DNA of 64,000 nucleotides from Spongiactinospora sp. TRM90649. Lineage in GTDB: Bacteria > Actinomycetota > Actinomycetes > Streptosporangiales > Streptosporangiaceae. Positions 1 through 8,543 of this stretch are shown here, piece by piece (within the stretch, counting starts at the first letter, position 1; each line of letters begins with the position of its first letter). A program made the position numbers and the translations under genes. The notes under the pieces were generated by a model. It had not been told where the DNA came from, did no database searches, and saw only the letters and a program-made list of their open reading frames with translations. Location of the stretch: assembly GCF_029382225.1 (NCBI RefSeq), contig NZ_JARLTC010000019.1, forward strand, positions 124,001 to 188,000, in the 5' to 3' direction.

Positions 1-229
1 CCTTCACCCGGCGGGCGAGACCGATCTCCTTGGCCAGCGCGCCGGCGGTGTCGCCTCCTTCCAGGTCGGCCCGGATCACCTTGACGGCGACTCGCCTGCC
101 GCCGTCGCCCTCGCCGAGGTAGACCACGCCCTGTCCGCCGCTGCCCAGCCTGCCGGTGATGCGGTAGCCGCCGACCAGCGCCGGATCTCCCGGCTGGAGC
201 GGCGCGGGGAACGGCGGGGCGGCGTTCAT
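1..229 (-). CDS. Ser/Thr protein kinase, N-terminal part (cut by window start)
   Basis: Only the first 76 codons lie in the window. The start is the ATG at 229, which overlaps the stop of the upstream kinase gene as ATGA, so the two are translationally coupled. The protein opens with a short linker, then a canonical kinase N-lobe: a glycine-rich loop GSGGQGVVY and the nucleotide-binding lysine in RVAVKVI. These are the marks of an active Hanks-type (PknB-like) kinase, in contrast to the degenerate loop of its neighbour. The catalytic loop, membrane segment and sensor domain lie outside the window, so the full architecture is unknown. Confidence 0.88.
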   Translation of the reverse strand, partial: MNAAPPFPAPLQPGDPALVGGYRITGRLGSGGQGVVYLGEGDGGRRVAVKVIRADLEGGDTAGALAKEIGLARRVK

Positions 230-2160
230 CGGCGGGCCGCGGGGCCGAACTGCATCGCGGCCTTGAGCGGCACCACGTCGGCCAGCACCCGTTTGGTGAC
301 GCCGAGGAAGTCGATCACCTTGACCTGCTGGGCCTTCTTCGCCTTTCCCTTCACCGGGTCCTGCACGAGCAGGTGGTTCTCGTTGAACCAGCCGAGGAGC
401 TGGCTCTCCTCGCCGGCGTCGACGGTGGCCCTGCGGTCACCGGTCTTGGTGTCCCAGACGCAGTAGTGCTCCTCGTCGGGGCACACGGTGACGAACTGGG
501 CGCCGGAGGGGGAGAACCAGTCGCGGGAGCGCGGCTTGCCGACCCAGTGCAGGGTCCGGATCACCTGGCCGGAGAGGTTGTAGTACTCCAGACCGTTGCG
601 CTTGCCGTCCCAGTAGCCCCTGGCGACCGTGCCGTCCGGGGTGAAGGTGAAGGCCAGCGCCGCGTCGTTGGTGTACTCCGTCTCCACGTAGGTGGCCTTC
701 CTGGTCCGCACGTCCACGACCACGAAACCCACGTTGGCCTCGGGCTCCTTGCCGTTGAGCACGGAAAGCAGGAGCCGGCCGCCGTCCCTGGACCACACCG
801 GGTACACGGTGGTCATCGGCTTCTTGACGGTGGAGACGGTGAACTGCTCGCCCGTCTCCGGCCTGACGAACTTCACCAGGTCGGTGTCGGAGTTCTGGAA
901 CTTCAGCCACGGGTTCAGCGCCACCCACGCGCCGTCCGGCGAGAGGACCGGCTCCTCCCCGCTGGCGACCTGCTTGAAGGCGCCGGTCCGGTCGCGGGCG
1001 TAGGCGCCGAACTTGCCGGTCGTCTCCAGGTACGCTTGCAGCCGCACCGGATCGCGGGGGTGCTCGTGCAGGGTGACCTTCGCCCCGGTCAGCTCGACGT
1101 CGTTCGCCGCCTTCTTCTCCACGGCGGCCCACGGCGCGACCGTGGTGCTCGGGGTGATGTCGGGCGCGGCCGTGACGACGGCGGGGTCGGGGGTGGGGCG
1201 TCCCTGGGTTCCCGTCGCGGCGACGTTCCCCGCGGCCCGATCGGGGACCAGGAAGTAGACGCCCGCGCCCGCCACGAGCGCCCCGGCCACGAAGGCGGCG
1301 GTGGCCGTCAGCAGGCCACGGCTCCGCCTGGCGGGCGCGGTCTCCCGGCTCGCCGGGGCCGGGGTGACGCCCACCTGGGAGGTGAGCACGTTCGGGTCGC
1401 CCACCAGCCGGAGCAGCGCGTCGCTGGCGGACGGCCGGCCCTCCGGGTCCTTCGCCAGGCAGGCGGCGATCAGCCGGTGCAGCTCCCCGAGGTCGGGCAG
1501 CTCGGGTTCGGCGTTGACGACCCGGTTGACCGTCCCCGCCATCGACCCGCCGTCGAACGGCGAGCGCCCGGCCGCCGCGAACGCCATGGTCGCGGCCCAG
1601 GAGAAGACGTCGGCGGCGGGGGAGGGCGCGGCCCCGTCGAGGCGTTCGGGGGCCGTGTAGGCGGGCGGCTCGACCTTGCGGGTGATCCCGGAGGCCGAGG
1701 CCGCCATCGCCCTGGCCACCCCGAAGTTGATCACTCGCGGCCCGTCCGGCCCGAGCACCACGTTGCCCGGCCGCAGGTCGCCGTGGACCATCCCGGCCTG
1801 GTGGATGGCCACCAGCGCGGTCATCGTCCCCACCGCCAGCCGGTGCAGCCCGACCCCGACGATCCCGCCCCCGGTGTGCGCGAGCGTCTGCCCGTCGATG
1901 TACTCGCTCACCACGTAGAGCCGGTCCTCGTGGACCCCGGTCGCCAGGACCCGCGCGGTGTAGAACGCGGAGAATCCCTGCAGCGGCTGGATGACCTCCC
2001 GGAACCGCTCCCGGTCCACGTCGGGGTGCAGCAGCTTGATCACCACCGCTTCCCCGGAACGCGTCCGCGCGGCGTAGGCGTTGTCGCCGAGCCGCCCGGT
2101 GAGCCGGTAACCCCCCATCTCGGCGGGGTCGCCCGGCCGTAGTGCGTCGATCTCCGGCAT
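226..2160 (-). CDS. Transmembrane protein kinase-like protein, probable pseudokinase with extracellular propeller-like domain
   Basis: This 644-residue protein has a Hanks-type kinase fold at about 15-255, one membrane segment at about 282-305, and a C-terminal region of about 330 residues with repeated WSxDG/FSPSG/LSPDG motifs typical of TolB/WD beta-propellers. The start is the ATG at 2160, preceded by GGAGG at 7 nt; an in-frame upstream ATG lacks a Shine-Dalgarno site. The lysine (K42) and the catalytic loop HGDLRPGN (126-133) are present. The DFG aspartate that binds Mg is Asn (NFG, 145-147), and the glycine-rich loop is degenerate (GRLGDNAYA). Loss of both suggests a pseudokinase or a weak kinase. 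It overlaps the next kinase by 4 nt, so it may serve as sensor or scaffold for that apparently intact partner; this is inference. Confidence 0.88.
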   Translation of the reverse strand: MPEIDALRPGDPAEMGGYRLTGRLGDNAYAARTRSGEAVVIKLLHPDVDRERFREVIQPLQGFSAFYTARVLATGVHEDRLYVVSEYIDGQTLAHTGGGIVGVGLHRLAVGTMTALVAIHQAGMVHGDLRPGNVVLGPDGPRVINFGVARAMAASASGITRKVEPPAYTAPERLDGAAPSPAADVFSWAATMAFAAAGRSPFDGGSMAGTVNRVVNAEPELPDLGELHRLIAACLAKDPEGRPSASDALLRLVGDPNVLTSQVGVTPAPASRETAPARRSRGLLTATAAFVAGALVAGAGVYFLVPDRAAGNVAATGTQGRPTPDPAVVTAAPDITPSTTVAPWAAVEKKAANDVELTGAKVTLHEHPRDPVRLQAYLETTGKFGAYARDRTGAFKQVASGEEPVLSPDGAWVALNPWLKFQNSDTDLVKFVRPETGEQFTVSTVKKPMTTVYPVWSRDGGRLLLSVLNGKEPEANVGFVVVDVRTRKATYVETEYTNDAALAFTFTPDGTVARGYWDGKRNGLEYYNLSGQVIRTLHWVGKPRSRDWFSPSGAQFVTVCPDEEHYCVWDTKTGDRRATVDAGEESQLLGWFNENHLLVQDPVKGKAKKAQQVKVIDFLGVTKRVLADVVPLKAAMQFGPAARR

Positions 2161-2174
2161 TGGAAGTCCTCCAA
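2160..2174 (-). promoter_or_regulatory. Inverted repeat enclosing the Shine-Dalgarno site of the pseudokinase gene
   Basis: TTGGA and TCCAA arms flank 5 nt directly before the start codon. The GGAGG ribosome binding site (2168-2172) falls within the repeat, and the second arm ends on the A of the ATG. A folded mRNA would hide the site, so translation could be self-limiting. The stem has only 5 pairs, so its strength is doubtful. Confidence 0.35.
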
Positions 2175-2232
2175 TTCCACCGTAGATCACCAATTATGAG
2201 GGGGGACCGCCGTGCCTTGTGGCGTTCCGGCC

Positions 2233-4164
2233 TCAGAAGGACGCCCCTATACCCCCGGGAAGGCGGCACCCGTTCCGCCCCAGCCGCCGGGCGACCCCTC
2301 CCACCGTCAGCCCCGTCACCAACGCGCCACGCGCCAGGTGCGACGGCGCCACCTCCTGTTCAGGATCGATCCACGGGGCCCGGCCGTCGAGTCCCCGGCT
2401 GAGCAGGACGACGTCGTCATGGTCCGGCTCCCCGGGCACGACAGGCGCGGCGAGCATGGCGAGCACCGTGAAGCCGTAGGCGCGCAGCCGCCCGGCGACC
2501 TCGCCGACGGCTCGGCCGGTCGCGGCGGACGCGCAGAACAGGACGCCCGGTCCGACCGGTGCGCCCGGATCCCGCCACGGCGGCAGGCCGTCGAGGTGCG
2601 CGCTCAGCAGGACGTGGTCGTCCTGTTCCGGCCGGGCGGGCAGCGGCGCGGTGTCCGGGACGAGGTGCCCGAACGACGCGAGCCGTCCGGCGACCTCCGC
2701 GAGCCCCCGCCTGGCGAGCGCCGCCGCCCGGCGGGCGATCTCACCGGGCGACAGGCCGGTGACGAGACCGGTCGCGGCCAGATGTCCCGGCGGGACCGGC
2801 GCGGTGGGGTCGAGCCACGGCCGCAGACCGTCGCACGTGTGGCTGAGCAGCCGCAGGTCCTCCGCCGGGGGCCGCTCGGGGATCTCCGCGACGGGCGCAT
2901 CTCGAAGCCGAGCGAGGCCAGTCGGTCCACGACCTCTGCGACGCGCCGGCCGGTCGCGCGCGCCGCCGTCAGGACGTGTCCCCAGGGGACGGGACGCCCG
3001 GCGTCGAGCCACGCCTGCGGCCCAGGGCCGTAGAGCCTGCCGCGCGTCACCGCGTCGCCGTCCTGGAGGAGGACCTGGTCGGACGGCCGCGCGAGCGGGC
3101 CGGGTGGCGTGCCGGTCGTGTCGAGGCCGCCGAACCCGGCGACGTCCCGCCAGGCGAGGAGCCGCCAGAGCTGCACCTGACGCGGCATCCACCACACCTC
3201 GCGGCCGGGGTGGTGCGTACCGTGCGAGACCGCGCGGAACAGGGCCTCGTCGGCGGGGAAGCACCCTACGCGCCCGAGGTCGATCTGGTGTCCGGCCATC
3301 GTCCACGGCCGGTCCGGCTCGCTCGCGGCCCGCGCCGCGATGGCGTCCGCCAGCCCCGGATCGCGCGGGGTCAGGGCGGACAGCCACCGGTGATCCAGCA
3401 CGTCCGCGCCCTCGGCCAGCAGCGACGGGATCTGGGCGTGCAGCAGCCGCTCCACCTCCGCCTCGTCGCCGCCACCTGCGGTGCCCGTGAGGTTCACGAC
3501 GGCGCCGAACAGCCTCTCGCCCGTCCACAGGCCGTCGGTGAGCACGCCGCCCTCGCCGTCGCACCACCAGACCCGGGGCGACGCCGTCGGGATCACGAGG
3601 GCGGCGACGCGCGCGGCGTCAGGGGCGAAGGGGTCCCCGGCCCCGATCGGCGCACCGGCGGACAGGCGGCCGGCGGCCCACGTCTCGGTGCCGCTCGCGC
3701 CGGTGGCCGTGACCTCGTAGTCGGCCACCCACAGGATCGCGCGGAGCAGGTCGACACCCGCCGGGATCGGGGCGCTCGGGCGCAGCCGCACGACGGTGAA
3801 GGAGTCTCCGCCGGGTTCGCCGGTCTCGACGCGGGGCGGCACACCCGACTCGGAGACGCGGGCCCGGAGCACGGGGCCGTCCGGACGGCGGGTCGTCACG
3901 CTGAGGTCGCCGACGAGGGCGCAGTGACCGAGCGCCCCGGTCCCTGTGGGGGAAAGGGCCTCGGTCAGCTCGCGGATCCCCATGCCGAGCCCGTTGTCCG
4001 CGCACTCCAGGTAGGCGCCCCGATCGTCGGCGCCCTCGGTGAGGGTGATCCTGCCCCGCCAGGGCCGGGCCGCCGACGCGTCGCGGCGGCGGCACGCGCG
4101 CACGGCGTTGCGGTACAGCTCCCGCAGGACCGCCGCCGGATCGCGGCGGCCCGCAGAAGTTCGG
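2233..4164 (-). pseudogene. Remnant of HSP90-like ATPase with tandem winged-helix-like repeats (5' truncated, frameshifted)
   Basis: Read from 4164 downward, the sequence encodes a GHKL/HSP90-type ATPase: an N-box-like ELYRNAVRAC, the G1 box ADNGLGM and a GTGALGH segment. A beta-rich middle part follows, then four tandem repeats of about 60-70 residues, each with a LL..G..PWLDP...P.GHL....TG pattern. Two lesions are visible. First, the coding signal begins abruptly 1 nt after the PBP stop (4165-4167); no plausible start exists except an ATG at 4256 inside the PBP gene, which reads as nonsense, so the 5' end seems deleted. Second, the frame shifts at about 2897-2904, between repeats 1 and 2; repeats 2-4 continue in another frame to a stop at 2233. 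From memory, relatives are actinobacterial proteins with an N-terminal HD domain, HSP90-like ATPase and wHTH repeats. A sequencing error could explain the frameshift but not the missing 5' end. Confidence 0.72.
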
Positions 4165-6324
4165 TCAGCGTTCTTCGCGGCCGAGTTCCACGACGTTCTC
4201 GGGACGTTCGCCGCGCTTGTCCTCCTTGGGCTTCTTGGGGGCGCAGGCCGACCCACAGCCGCCGAAGCGGGCGGAGTTGATCGGCTTGAAGGAGGTCTTG
4301 GGCACGTTCTTGAGGGCGGCGATCATGGTGTCCTTCCAGATCGGCCCAGGGATGGTGGCGCCGAAGACCGAACCGTAGTACCGGCCGCCGATGGTCACGT
4401 TGTTGAGCTTGTGGTTCACCGCGCCGCGCGGGTCGCCGATGCTCACGGCGCCCGCCAGGTCGGGGGTGGTGCCGGCGAACCAGGCGGTGGACTGGCTGTC
4501 GGTGGTGCCGGTCTTACCGGCGGCGTCGCGGCCGATGCCGCCGACCCCGCGCATGGTGCCCTTGGTGAACACGCCCTCCAGGACGTGCGCGGCGGCGTCG
4601 GCGACCTCGGGGTCGATCGCCTGGCGGCACTTCGGCTTGTACTTGGTGACCTTGCCGTTCCGGTCGGTGATCTGGCTGATCGCCATCGGCTCGCAGTACT
4701 TGCCGCGCGCGCCCAGCACCGCGTAGGCGCTGGCCACGGTGATCGGGTCCATCTCGTTGACGCCGAGGGTGAACACCGGGACCTCGACCAGCGGGAGGCC
4801 GTCGGCCCGCTTGATCCCCATGGACTTCGCGGTCTTGATCACGTCACACAGGCCGACCCGCTGTTCCAGGGCCATGAAGAAGGTGTTGATCGAGCCCCAG
4901 GTGCCGGTCTGCAGGGTGCGGAAGCCGGGGGAGCCCTCGTCGTTGGTCACCGTGTGGGAGGGGTCGCCGACGTTCTGGCCCTTGCAGTTCTTGAAGCCGG
5001 AGTAGCCGGTGCTGAACCCGGCTCCGGCGGCCAGGCCGTCGTTGACCTTCATGCCCTGCTTCAGGGCGGTGACCAGCGTGAACATCTTGAACGTGGACCC
5101 GGCCTGGAAGCCGGTGCCGCCGCCGTGCTTGGCGTCGCTGACCACGTTGTAGGACATCTGCTTCTTGCGCTTGACACCGCCGAAGTCACGGCTGGCGGCC
5201 ATCGCCTTGATCTCCCCGGTGCCCGGCTCGACCAGCGCCTCCGACGCCATCGCGTAGTCGGTGGGCGAGACGCGCTTGCGGATCGCCTTGTCCGCCGCTT
5301 CCTGCATCTTGGTGTCGATCGTGGTCTTGATGGTCACGCCGCCCCGGTTGAGGAACTGCAGCCGGGCCTTGGCGGTCTTGCCGAAGTCGGGGTTGCTCAG
5401 GATCTCGTGCCGCACGTACATGCAGAAGTAGGGGTACGGGCTGACCTCGCAGCCGCCGGGCAGCGGGGTGCCCTTGTAGCCGAGCTTCTCCTTCTTGGCC
5501 GCGTCCGCCTCTTCCCTGGTGATCTTCTTCAGCTCGGCCATCCGGTCGAGCACCACGTTGCGCCGGTGCAGCAGCCGGTCTCGATGCTTCTTGCCGAGCT
5601 TGGGGTCGGTGGCGTTGGGCTCCTGGACCGCTCCGGCCAGCGTGGCGGCCTGCGCCAGGCTCAGCTCCGACGCCTTGACCCCGAAGAACCGCTTGGCCGC
5701 CGCCTCGACGCCGTTGGCGCTGGCCCCGAAGTAGGCGATGTTCAAGTACTTCGCCAGGATCTCGTCCTTGCTGTACTTCTTCTCGATGGCCATCGCGTAG
5801 CGCAGTTCGTTCAGCTTGCGCGCGTAGCTGGTCTCGGTGGCCTTCTGGCGTTCCTTCTTGCTGTCGGCCTGGTTCACCAGCACCTGCTTGACGTACTGCT
5901 GGGTGATGCTCGACCCGCCCTGGCTGACCCCGCCGGAGTGCAGGTTCGTGGCCAGCGCGCGCAGGGTGCCCTCGATGTCGATGGGGCCGTGCTCGTAGAA
6001 GCGGAAGTCCTCGATCGCGACGATCGCCTTCTTCATCTCCTCGGAGATGCCCGACAGCGGCACGACCTCGCGGTAGACCTCGTAGAACTGCGCAATCTGC
6101 TTGCCGTTGGAATCGACCACGGTGGTCCGCTCGGCCAGCGGCGGTTCCTTGAGATCCTCGGGATTGAGGTTCAGCTCGTCCTTGGCCGACACCACGCCGA
6201 GTCCCACTCCGCCCACGGCTGGTAGCGCGATACCCGCGACCAGCACCCCCGCGACGACGCCCGCGCCCACGAGTAGCGCGATCTTGGAACCAGATTCGGC
6301 TGGGCTCATCCCCCGTTTCGACAT
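4165..6324 (-). CDS. Bifunctional class A penicillin-binding protein (GT51 transglycosylase and transpeptidase)
   Basis: This 719-residue enzyme polymerises lipid II glycan chains and cross-links peptides outside the membrane. A cytoplasmic start is followed by one membrane anchor (about 14-47). The GT51 domain carries the catalytic glutamate in AIEDFRFYEHG (E105) and GGSSITQQYVKQ. The transpeptidase domain has the three penicillin-binding motifs: STFK near residue 410, SIN in WGSINTFF, and KTGTT near 603. There are no PASTA domains, and the C-terminus is short and charged. The ATG at 6324 is preferred because a -10 element lies 7 nt upstream and fits a leaderless transcript; an in-frame ATG five codons later is the alternative. 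The HSP90-like remnant begins 1 nt after its stop, which suggests a deletion junction. It is probably a main peptidoglycan synthase, PonA-like. Confidence 0.95.
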   Translation of the reverse strand: MSKRGMSPAESGSKIALLVGAGVVAGVLVAGIALPAVGGVGLGVVSAKDELNLNPEDLKEPPLAERTTVVDSNGKQIAQFYEVYREVVPLSGISEEMKKAIVAIEDFRFYEHGPIDIEGTLRALATNLHSGGVSQGGSSITQQYVKQVLVNQADSKKERQKATETSYARKLNELRYAMAIEKKYSKDEILAKYLNIAYFGASANGVEAAAKRFFGVKASELSLAQAATLAGAVQEPNATDPKLGKKHRDRLLHRRNVVLDRMAELKKITREEADAAKKEKLGYKGTPLPGGCEVSPYPYFCMYVRHEILSNPDFGKTAKARLQFLNRGGVTIKTTIDTKMQEAADKAIRKRVSPTDYAMASEALVEPGTGEIKAMAASRDFGGVKRKKQMSYNVVSDAKHGGGTGFQAGSTFKMFTLVTALKQGMKVNDGLAAGAGFSTGYSGFKNCKGQNVGDPSHTVTNDEGSPGFRTLQTGTWGSINTFFMALEQRVGLCDVIKTAKSMGIKRADGLPLVEVPVFTLGVNEMDPITVASAYAVLGARGKYCEPMAISQITDRNGKVTKYKPKCRQAIDPEVADAAAHVLEGVFTKGTMRGVGGIGRDAAGKTGTTDSQSTAWFAGTTPDLAGAVSIGDPRGAVNHKLNNVTIGGRYYGSVFGATIPGPIWKDTMIAALKNVPKTSFKPINSARFGGCGSACAPKKPKEDKRGERPENVVELGREER

Positions 6325-6330
6325 GTGACT

Positions 6331-6336
6331 AGATTA
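6331..6336 (-). promoter_or_regulatory. -10 element for a leaderless PBP transcript
   Basis: TAATCT matches the actinobacterial TANNNT -10 consensus and ends 7 nt before the A of the PBP start codon, so transcription would begin at or next to the ATG. There is no Shine-Dalgarno sequence before that ATG, as expected for a leaderless mRNA. A TTGACT further upstream (6365-6370) is too far away to be its -35. Confidence 0.45.
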
Positions 6337-6688
6337 TGGGGTATTCGTGGCATGCCGGGGGCCAAGTCAAGAGGTTCGCCGAGATGCGTGCGACGCGGAT
6401 CGCCTCCGTCCGGCGTCGCCTGGACCGTACGCCAGTTCGAGTACTCGTGCGCAGCGGCATGATCGGCGCCCCGAAGAGTCGATCATCGACGCCTCTATCC
6501 GGTCGCATTGGAAATCTCCAATCATTTACCGGGAATTTCCGCCCTATAACGTCGCCATAGCGGCATTGATTAGGGCCTGCCGAGTGCGGCAATAATGGCC
6601 CCCCGAGCAGCCAGGGCTTACTGTAATCAATCGGCGACCGAGAGTGATAATCAATGGGAAACGTTCCACCGAAGGAAGGGACTCGCTC
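6337..6688. other. Divergent intergenic region between the PBP and secreted-peptide genes
   Basis: This is 352 bp without a convincing gene and visibly richer in A/T than its surroundings, so it probably holds the promoters of both divergent genes. It contains an inverted repeat TTGGA-N4-TCCAA (6508-6521) and a direct repeat TAATCAAT at 6624-6631 and 6648-6655. A GATAAT (6646-6651) overlaps the second copy and could be the -10 of the rightward gene. Confidence 0.4.
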
Positions 6689-6877
6689 ATGCGTACCTCG
6701 TCCAGGATCGTCGCCCTCGGTTTCGCGGCCGCGCTGGCCACCCTCGCCCTCGCCGGTCCGGCCGCCGCCACCGTCGCGCCGGCCGGCTGCAGCAACGCCA
6801 ACGTGATCGGCAACGTCATCAACGCCAAGGTGCCGATCCTGTCCAACCCGTCGCAGGCCGGTTGCAACGTCGGCTGA
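6689..6877 (+). CDS. Small secreted two-cysteine protein (chaplin/rodlin-like in size)
   Basis: This 62-residue precursor starts at the ATG at 6689, preceded by AAGGAAGG at about 9 nt. Residues 1-28 form a clear Sec signal peptide: RTSSR, a hydrophobic stretch, and an AAA cleavage region. The mature part is only about 34 residues, with two Cys (34 and 59) and an Asn/Val/Ile-rich core (NANVIGNVINAK). Small secreted proteins with paired cysteines and beta-prone Asn/Val stretches occur among actinomycete surface proteins such as chaplins, but the canonical chaplin motif is not evident, so the family is uncertain. It is monocistronic: divergent from the PBP gene and closed by a hairpin terminator. 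It could act at the cell surface in aerial growth or coat formation; this is inference only. Confidence 0.75.
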   Translation: MRTSSRIVALGFAAALATLALAGPAAATVAPAGCSNANVIGNVINAKVPILSNPSQAGCNVG

Positions 6878-6898
6878 TCCCGCCGCGCGGCAGATCGG

Positions 6899-6920
6899 GG
6901 AGGCCCCGCCGGGGGCCTCC
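6899..6920. terminator. Hairpin terminator between convergent genes
   Basis: A perfect 9-bp stem (GGAGGCCCC with GGGGCCTCC) and a 4-nt loop lie between the stop of the secreted peptide gene (6877) and the stop of the convergent heparinase gene (6930). No U-tract follows, as is usual in high-GC actinomycetes. It could serve both strands. Confidence 0.75.
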
Positions 6921-6929
6921 GCGATCGCG

Positions 6930-8543
6930 TCACGTCCAGGCGAGACCGGGCGGCAGGACGGCCACGCGGCCCCGGGTGCGCACGGTGAGCCCGCCGTCCG
7001 GGGCGACGGCGATCTCGGGGGCGTCGTCGCCCGGCACGATCAGCGTCAGCGACCGCCGGGCGGCGGGGGAGACCACGACCGTCGCCTCGGCGCGCTTGAG
7101 GTGGCCGGTGCACACCTGGCCGCGCTCGGCGAGCGGGTCCGGCGGCGGCCGATCTCCTGGCGGGGCGAGCCGCACCAGGGTGACCCGGCGCTCGCCGTCG
7201 GCCAGCACGACCCGGCCCTCGCCGGTCGCGACCGGGCGGAGCGCGGGGGCGAAGTGCCAGCGGGCGCTCAGCCCGGCGGGCGCCTCGTCCAGCACCGCCA
7301 GCAGATCGGGATCGTGGACGACCAGCACCGTGCGGGTGCGGCGCACGCCGTACGCGTCGTCATGGAGCCGGTAGACCTGCCTGCCGGGCTCGACGGCCGC
7401 GCTCTCCAGCACGGTCGCCGTCCCCGGCCGGAACGCCGCGCCCGCCACGACGGGCACGTTGTGCGCCTCCGGCGAGATCGTCCAGTCCCGGAAGGCGGTC
7501 TTCTCGTAGGAGTCGAACCCGCCCTCCACCAGCACGTCGTGCCCGCCGGCCTGGTAGGTGACGCCGAGGTGGTCCTCGTGGCCGTGCAACCGACGTCCCG
7601 GGCCGAAACGGATGGAGTAGTACGCGGAGCGCGGATCGCCCCACGCCGTGCGGCCGAAGACGTAACCCGCCTCGAAGATCGCCACGGTCGGCCGGTCGCC
7701 GGTGAGGCGCGGCGCCCTGGCGTCGGCGGGACTGTCGCCGAGCGCCACGATCCGGCCGTCCGGCTGGGTCGCGTGCGCGATGTACGACTCCAGCACGGCG
7801 CGCCGCGCGGTGAGCGGGGCGGGGACCGGCAGCCCGCAGCCGCGGATGATCCGGATGGCCGTCCCCATGCGCCGATGGACGTACACGCCGTAGCGCGGGG
7901 CCTGTTCGTGCAGCGCGCCCTGCTCGTCCACGGCCAGTTCGGCCGACGCGGTCATCCGGCGCACGGCGAGGCCCATCCGCTCGTCGTCGCCCAGCCTGCG
8001 GGCGATCAGCAGCAGGGCGATGTCCTGGTCGAGGCCGTGGTTGTGTCCCTCGCGGTAGAGGGCGGGGTCGGCCAGCACGGCGGCGTGCTCGGCGAGGGAC
8101 GCCGCCAGCCATGAGGCCCGCACGTGCGCGCTGAGGCAGACCAGCGCGGGGCCGCGCAGGGCCACGGCGTGCTCGGCCCAGGCCCACTCGCTGACGCCGT
8201 GGCCGCCGCGCGGGTTCGCGCGCACCCAGTCCTCGGCGATCGCCGTGGCGCGGTCGAGGTACTCCTCGCCTCCCGCGCGCTCGTACTCCACGACCAGCCG
8301 CCCCATCCAGCGCAGCGCGTGCAGGTTGAGCGACCAGGAGCGGTTGCCGTGCGGGTCGAACAGCCAGTCGACGCCGCCGTGGGGACCGGCCCGCAGCTCG
8401 ACCGCCGGGCGTCCGGCCAGGGTGACCCGGCCGCGCAGCGCCTCGGCCGCGTCGACGGCGGGGAACAGCCCGGCCAGGGAGTCGGCGGTGATGTCGGGGG
8501 TGGCCGGGGGGAGTACGGGTTTTCTGCGGGCACGCCAAAACAA
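6930..8543 (-). CDS. Heparinase II/III family protein (alginate lyase/heparinase-like)
   Basis: The 537-residue protein has an alpha-toroid N-terminal half (SWSLNLHALRWMGRLVVEY, EHAVALRGPA, EGHNHGLDQDIALL) and a beta-sheet C-terminal half with GHEDHLGVTY and the heparinase II/III signature region. The fold is that of polysaccharide lyases acting on uronate-containing glycans. No signal peptide is seen, so it may be cytoplasmic or exported otherwise. The start is the TTG at 8543, which has GGAG 7 nt upstream; a nearby ATG lies in a different frame. A perfect CAAGCGCTTG palindrome overlaps the start codon and suggests LacI/GalR-type control. It lies 99 bp downstream of the sigma/CU044_5270 pair on the same strand. 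Confidence 0.86.
   Translation of the reverse strand: MFWRARRKPVLPPATPDITADSLAGLFPAVDAAEALRGRVTLAGRPAVELRAGPHGGVDWLFDPHGNRSWSLNLHALRWMGRLVVEYERAGGEEYLDRATAIAEDWVRANPRGGHGVSEWAWAEHAVALRGPALVCLSAHVRASWLAASLAEHAAVLADPALYREGHNHGLDQDIALLLIARRLGDDERMGLAVRRMTASAELAVDEQGALHEQAPRYGVYVHRRMGTAIRIIRGCGLPVPAPLTARRAVLESYIAHATQPDGRIVALGDSPADARAPRLTGDRPTVAIFEAGYVFGRTAWGDPRSAYYSIRFGPGRRLHGHEDHLGVTYQAGGHDVLVEGGFDSYEKTAFRDWTISPEAHNVPVVAGAAFRPGTATVLESAAVEPGRQVYRLHDDAYGVRRTRTVLVVHDPDLLAVLDEAPAGLSARWHFAPALRPVATGEGRVVLADGERRVTLVRLAPPGDRPPPDPLAERGQVCTGHLKRAEATVVVSPAARRSLTLIVPGDDAPEIAVAPDGGLTVRTRGRVAVLPPGLAWT

Noticed and set aside
373..2142. Long rightward open frame of 589 codons opposite the pseudokinase gene
   Set aside because: Its Val/Gly/Arg/His-rich sequence is shadow translation of high-GC DNA; no start signal or family motif.
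6365..6370. TTGACT as the -35 of the PBP promoter
   Set aside because: The spacing to the TAATCT -10 is about 28 bp, too long.
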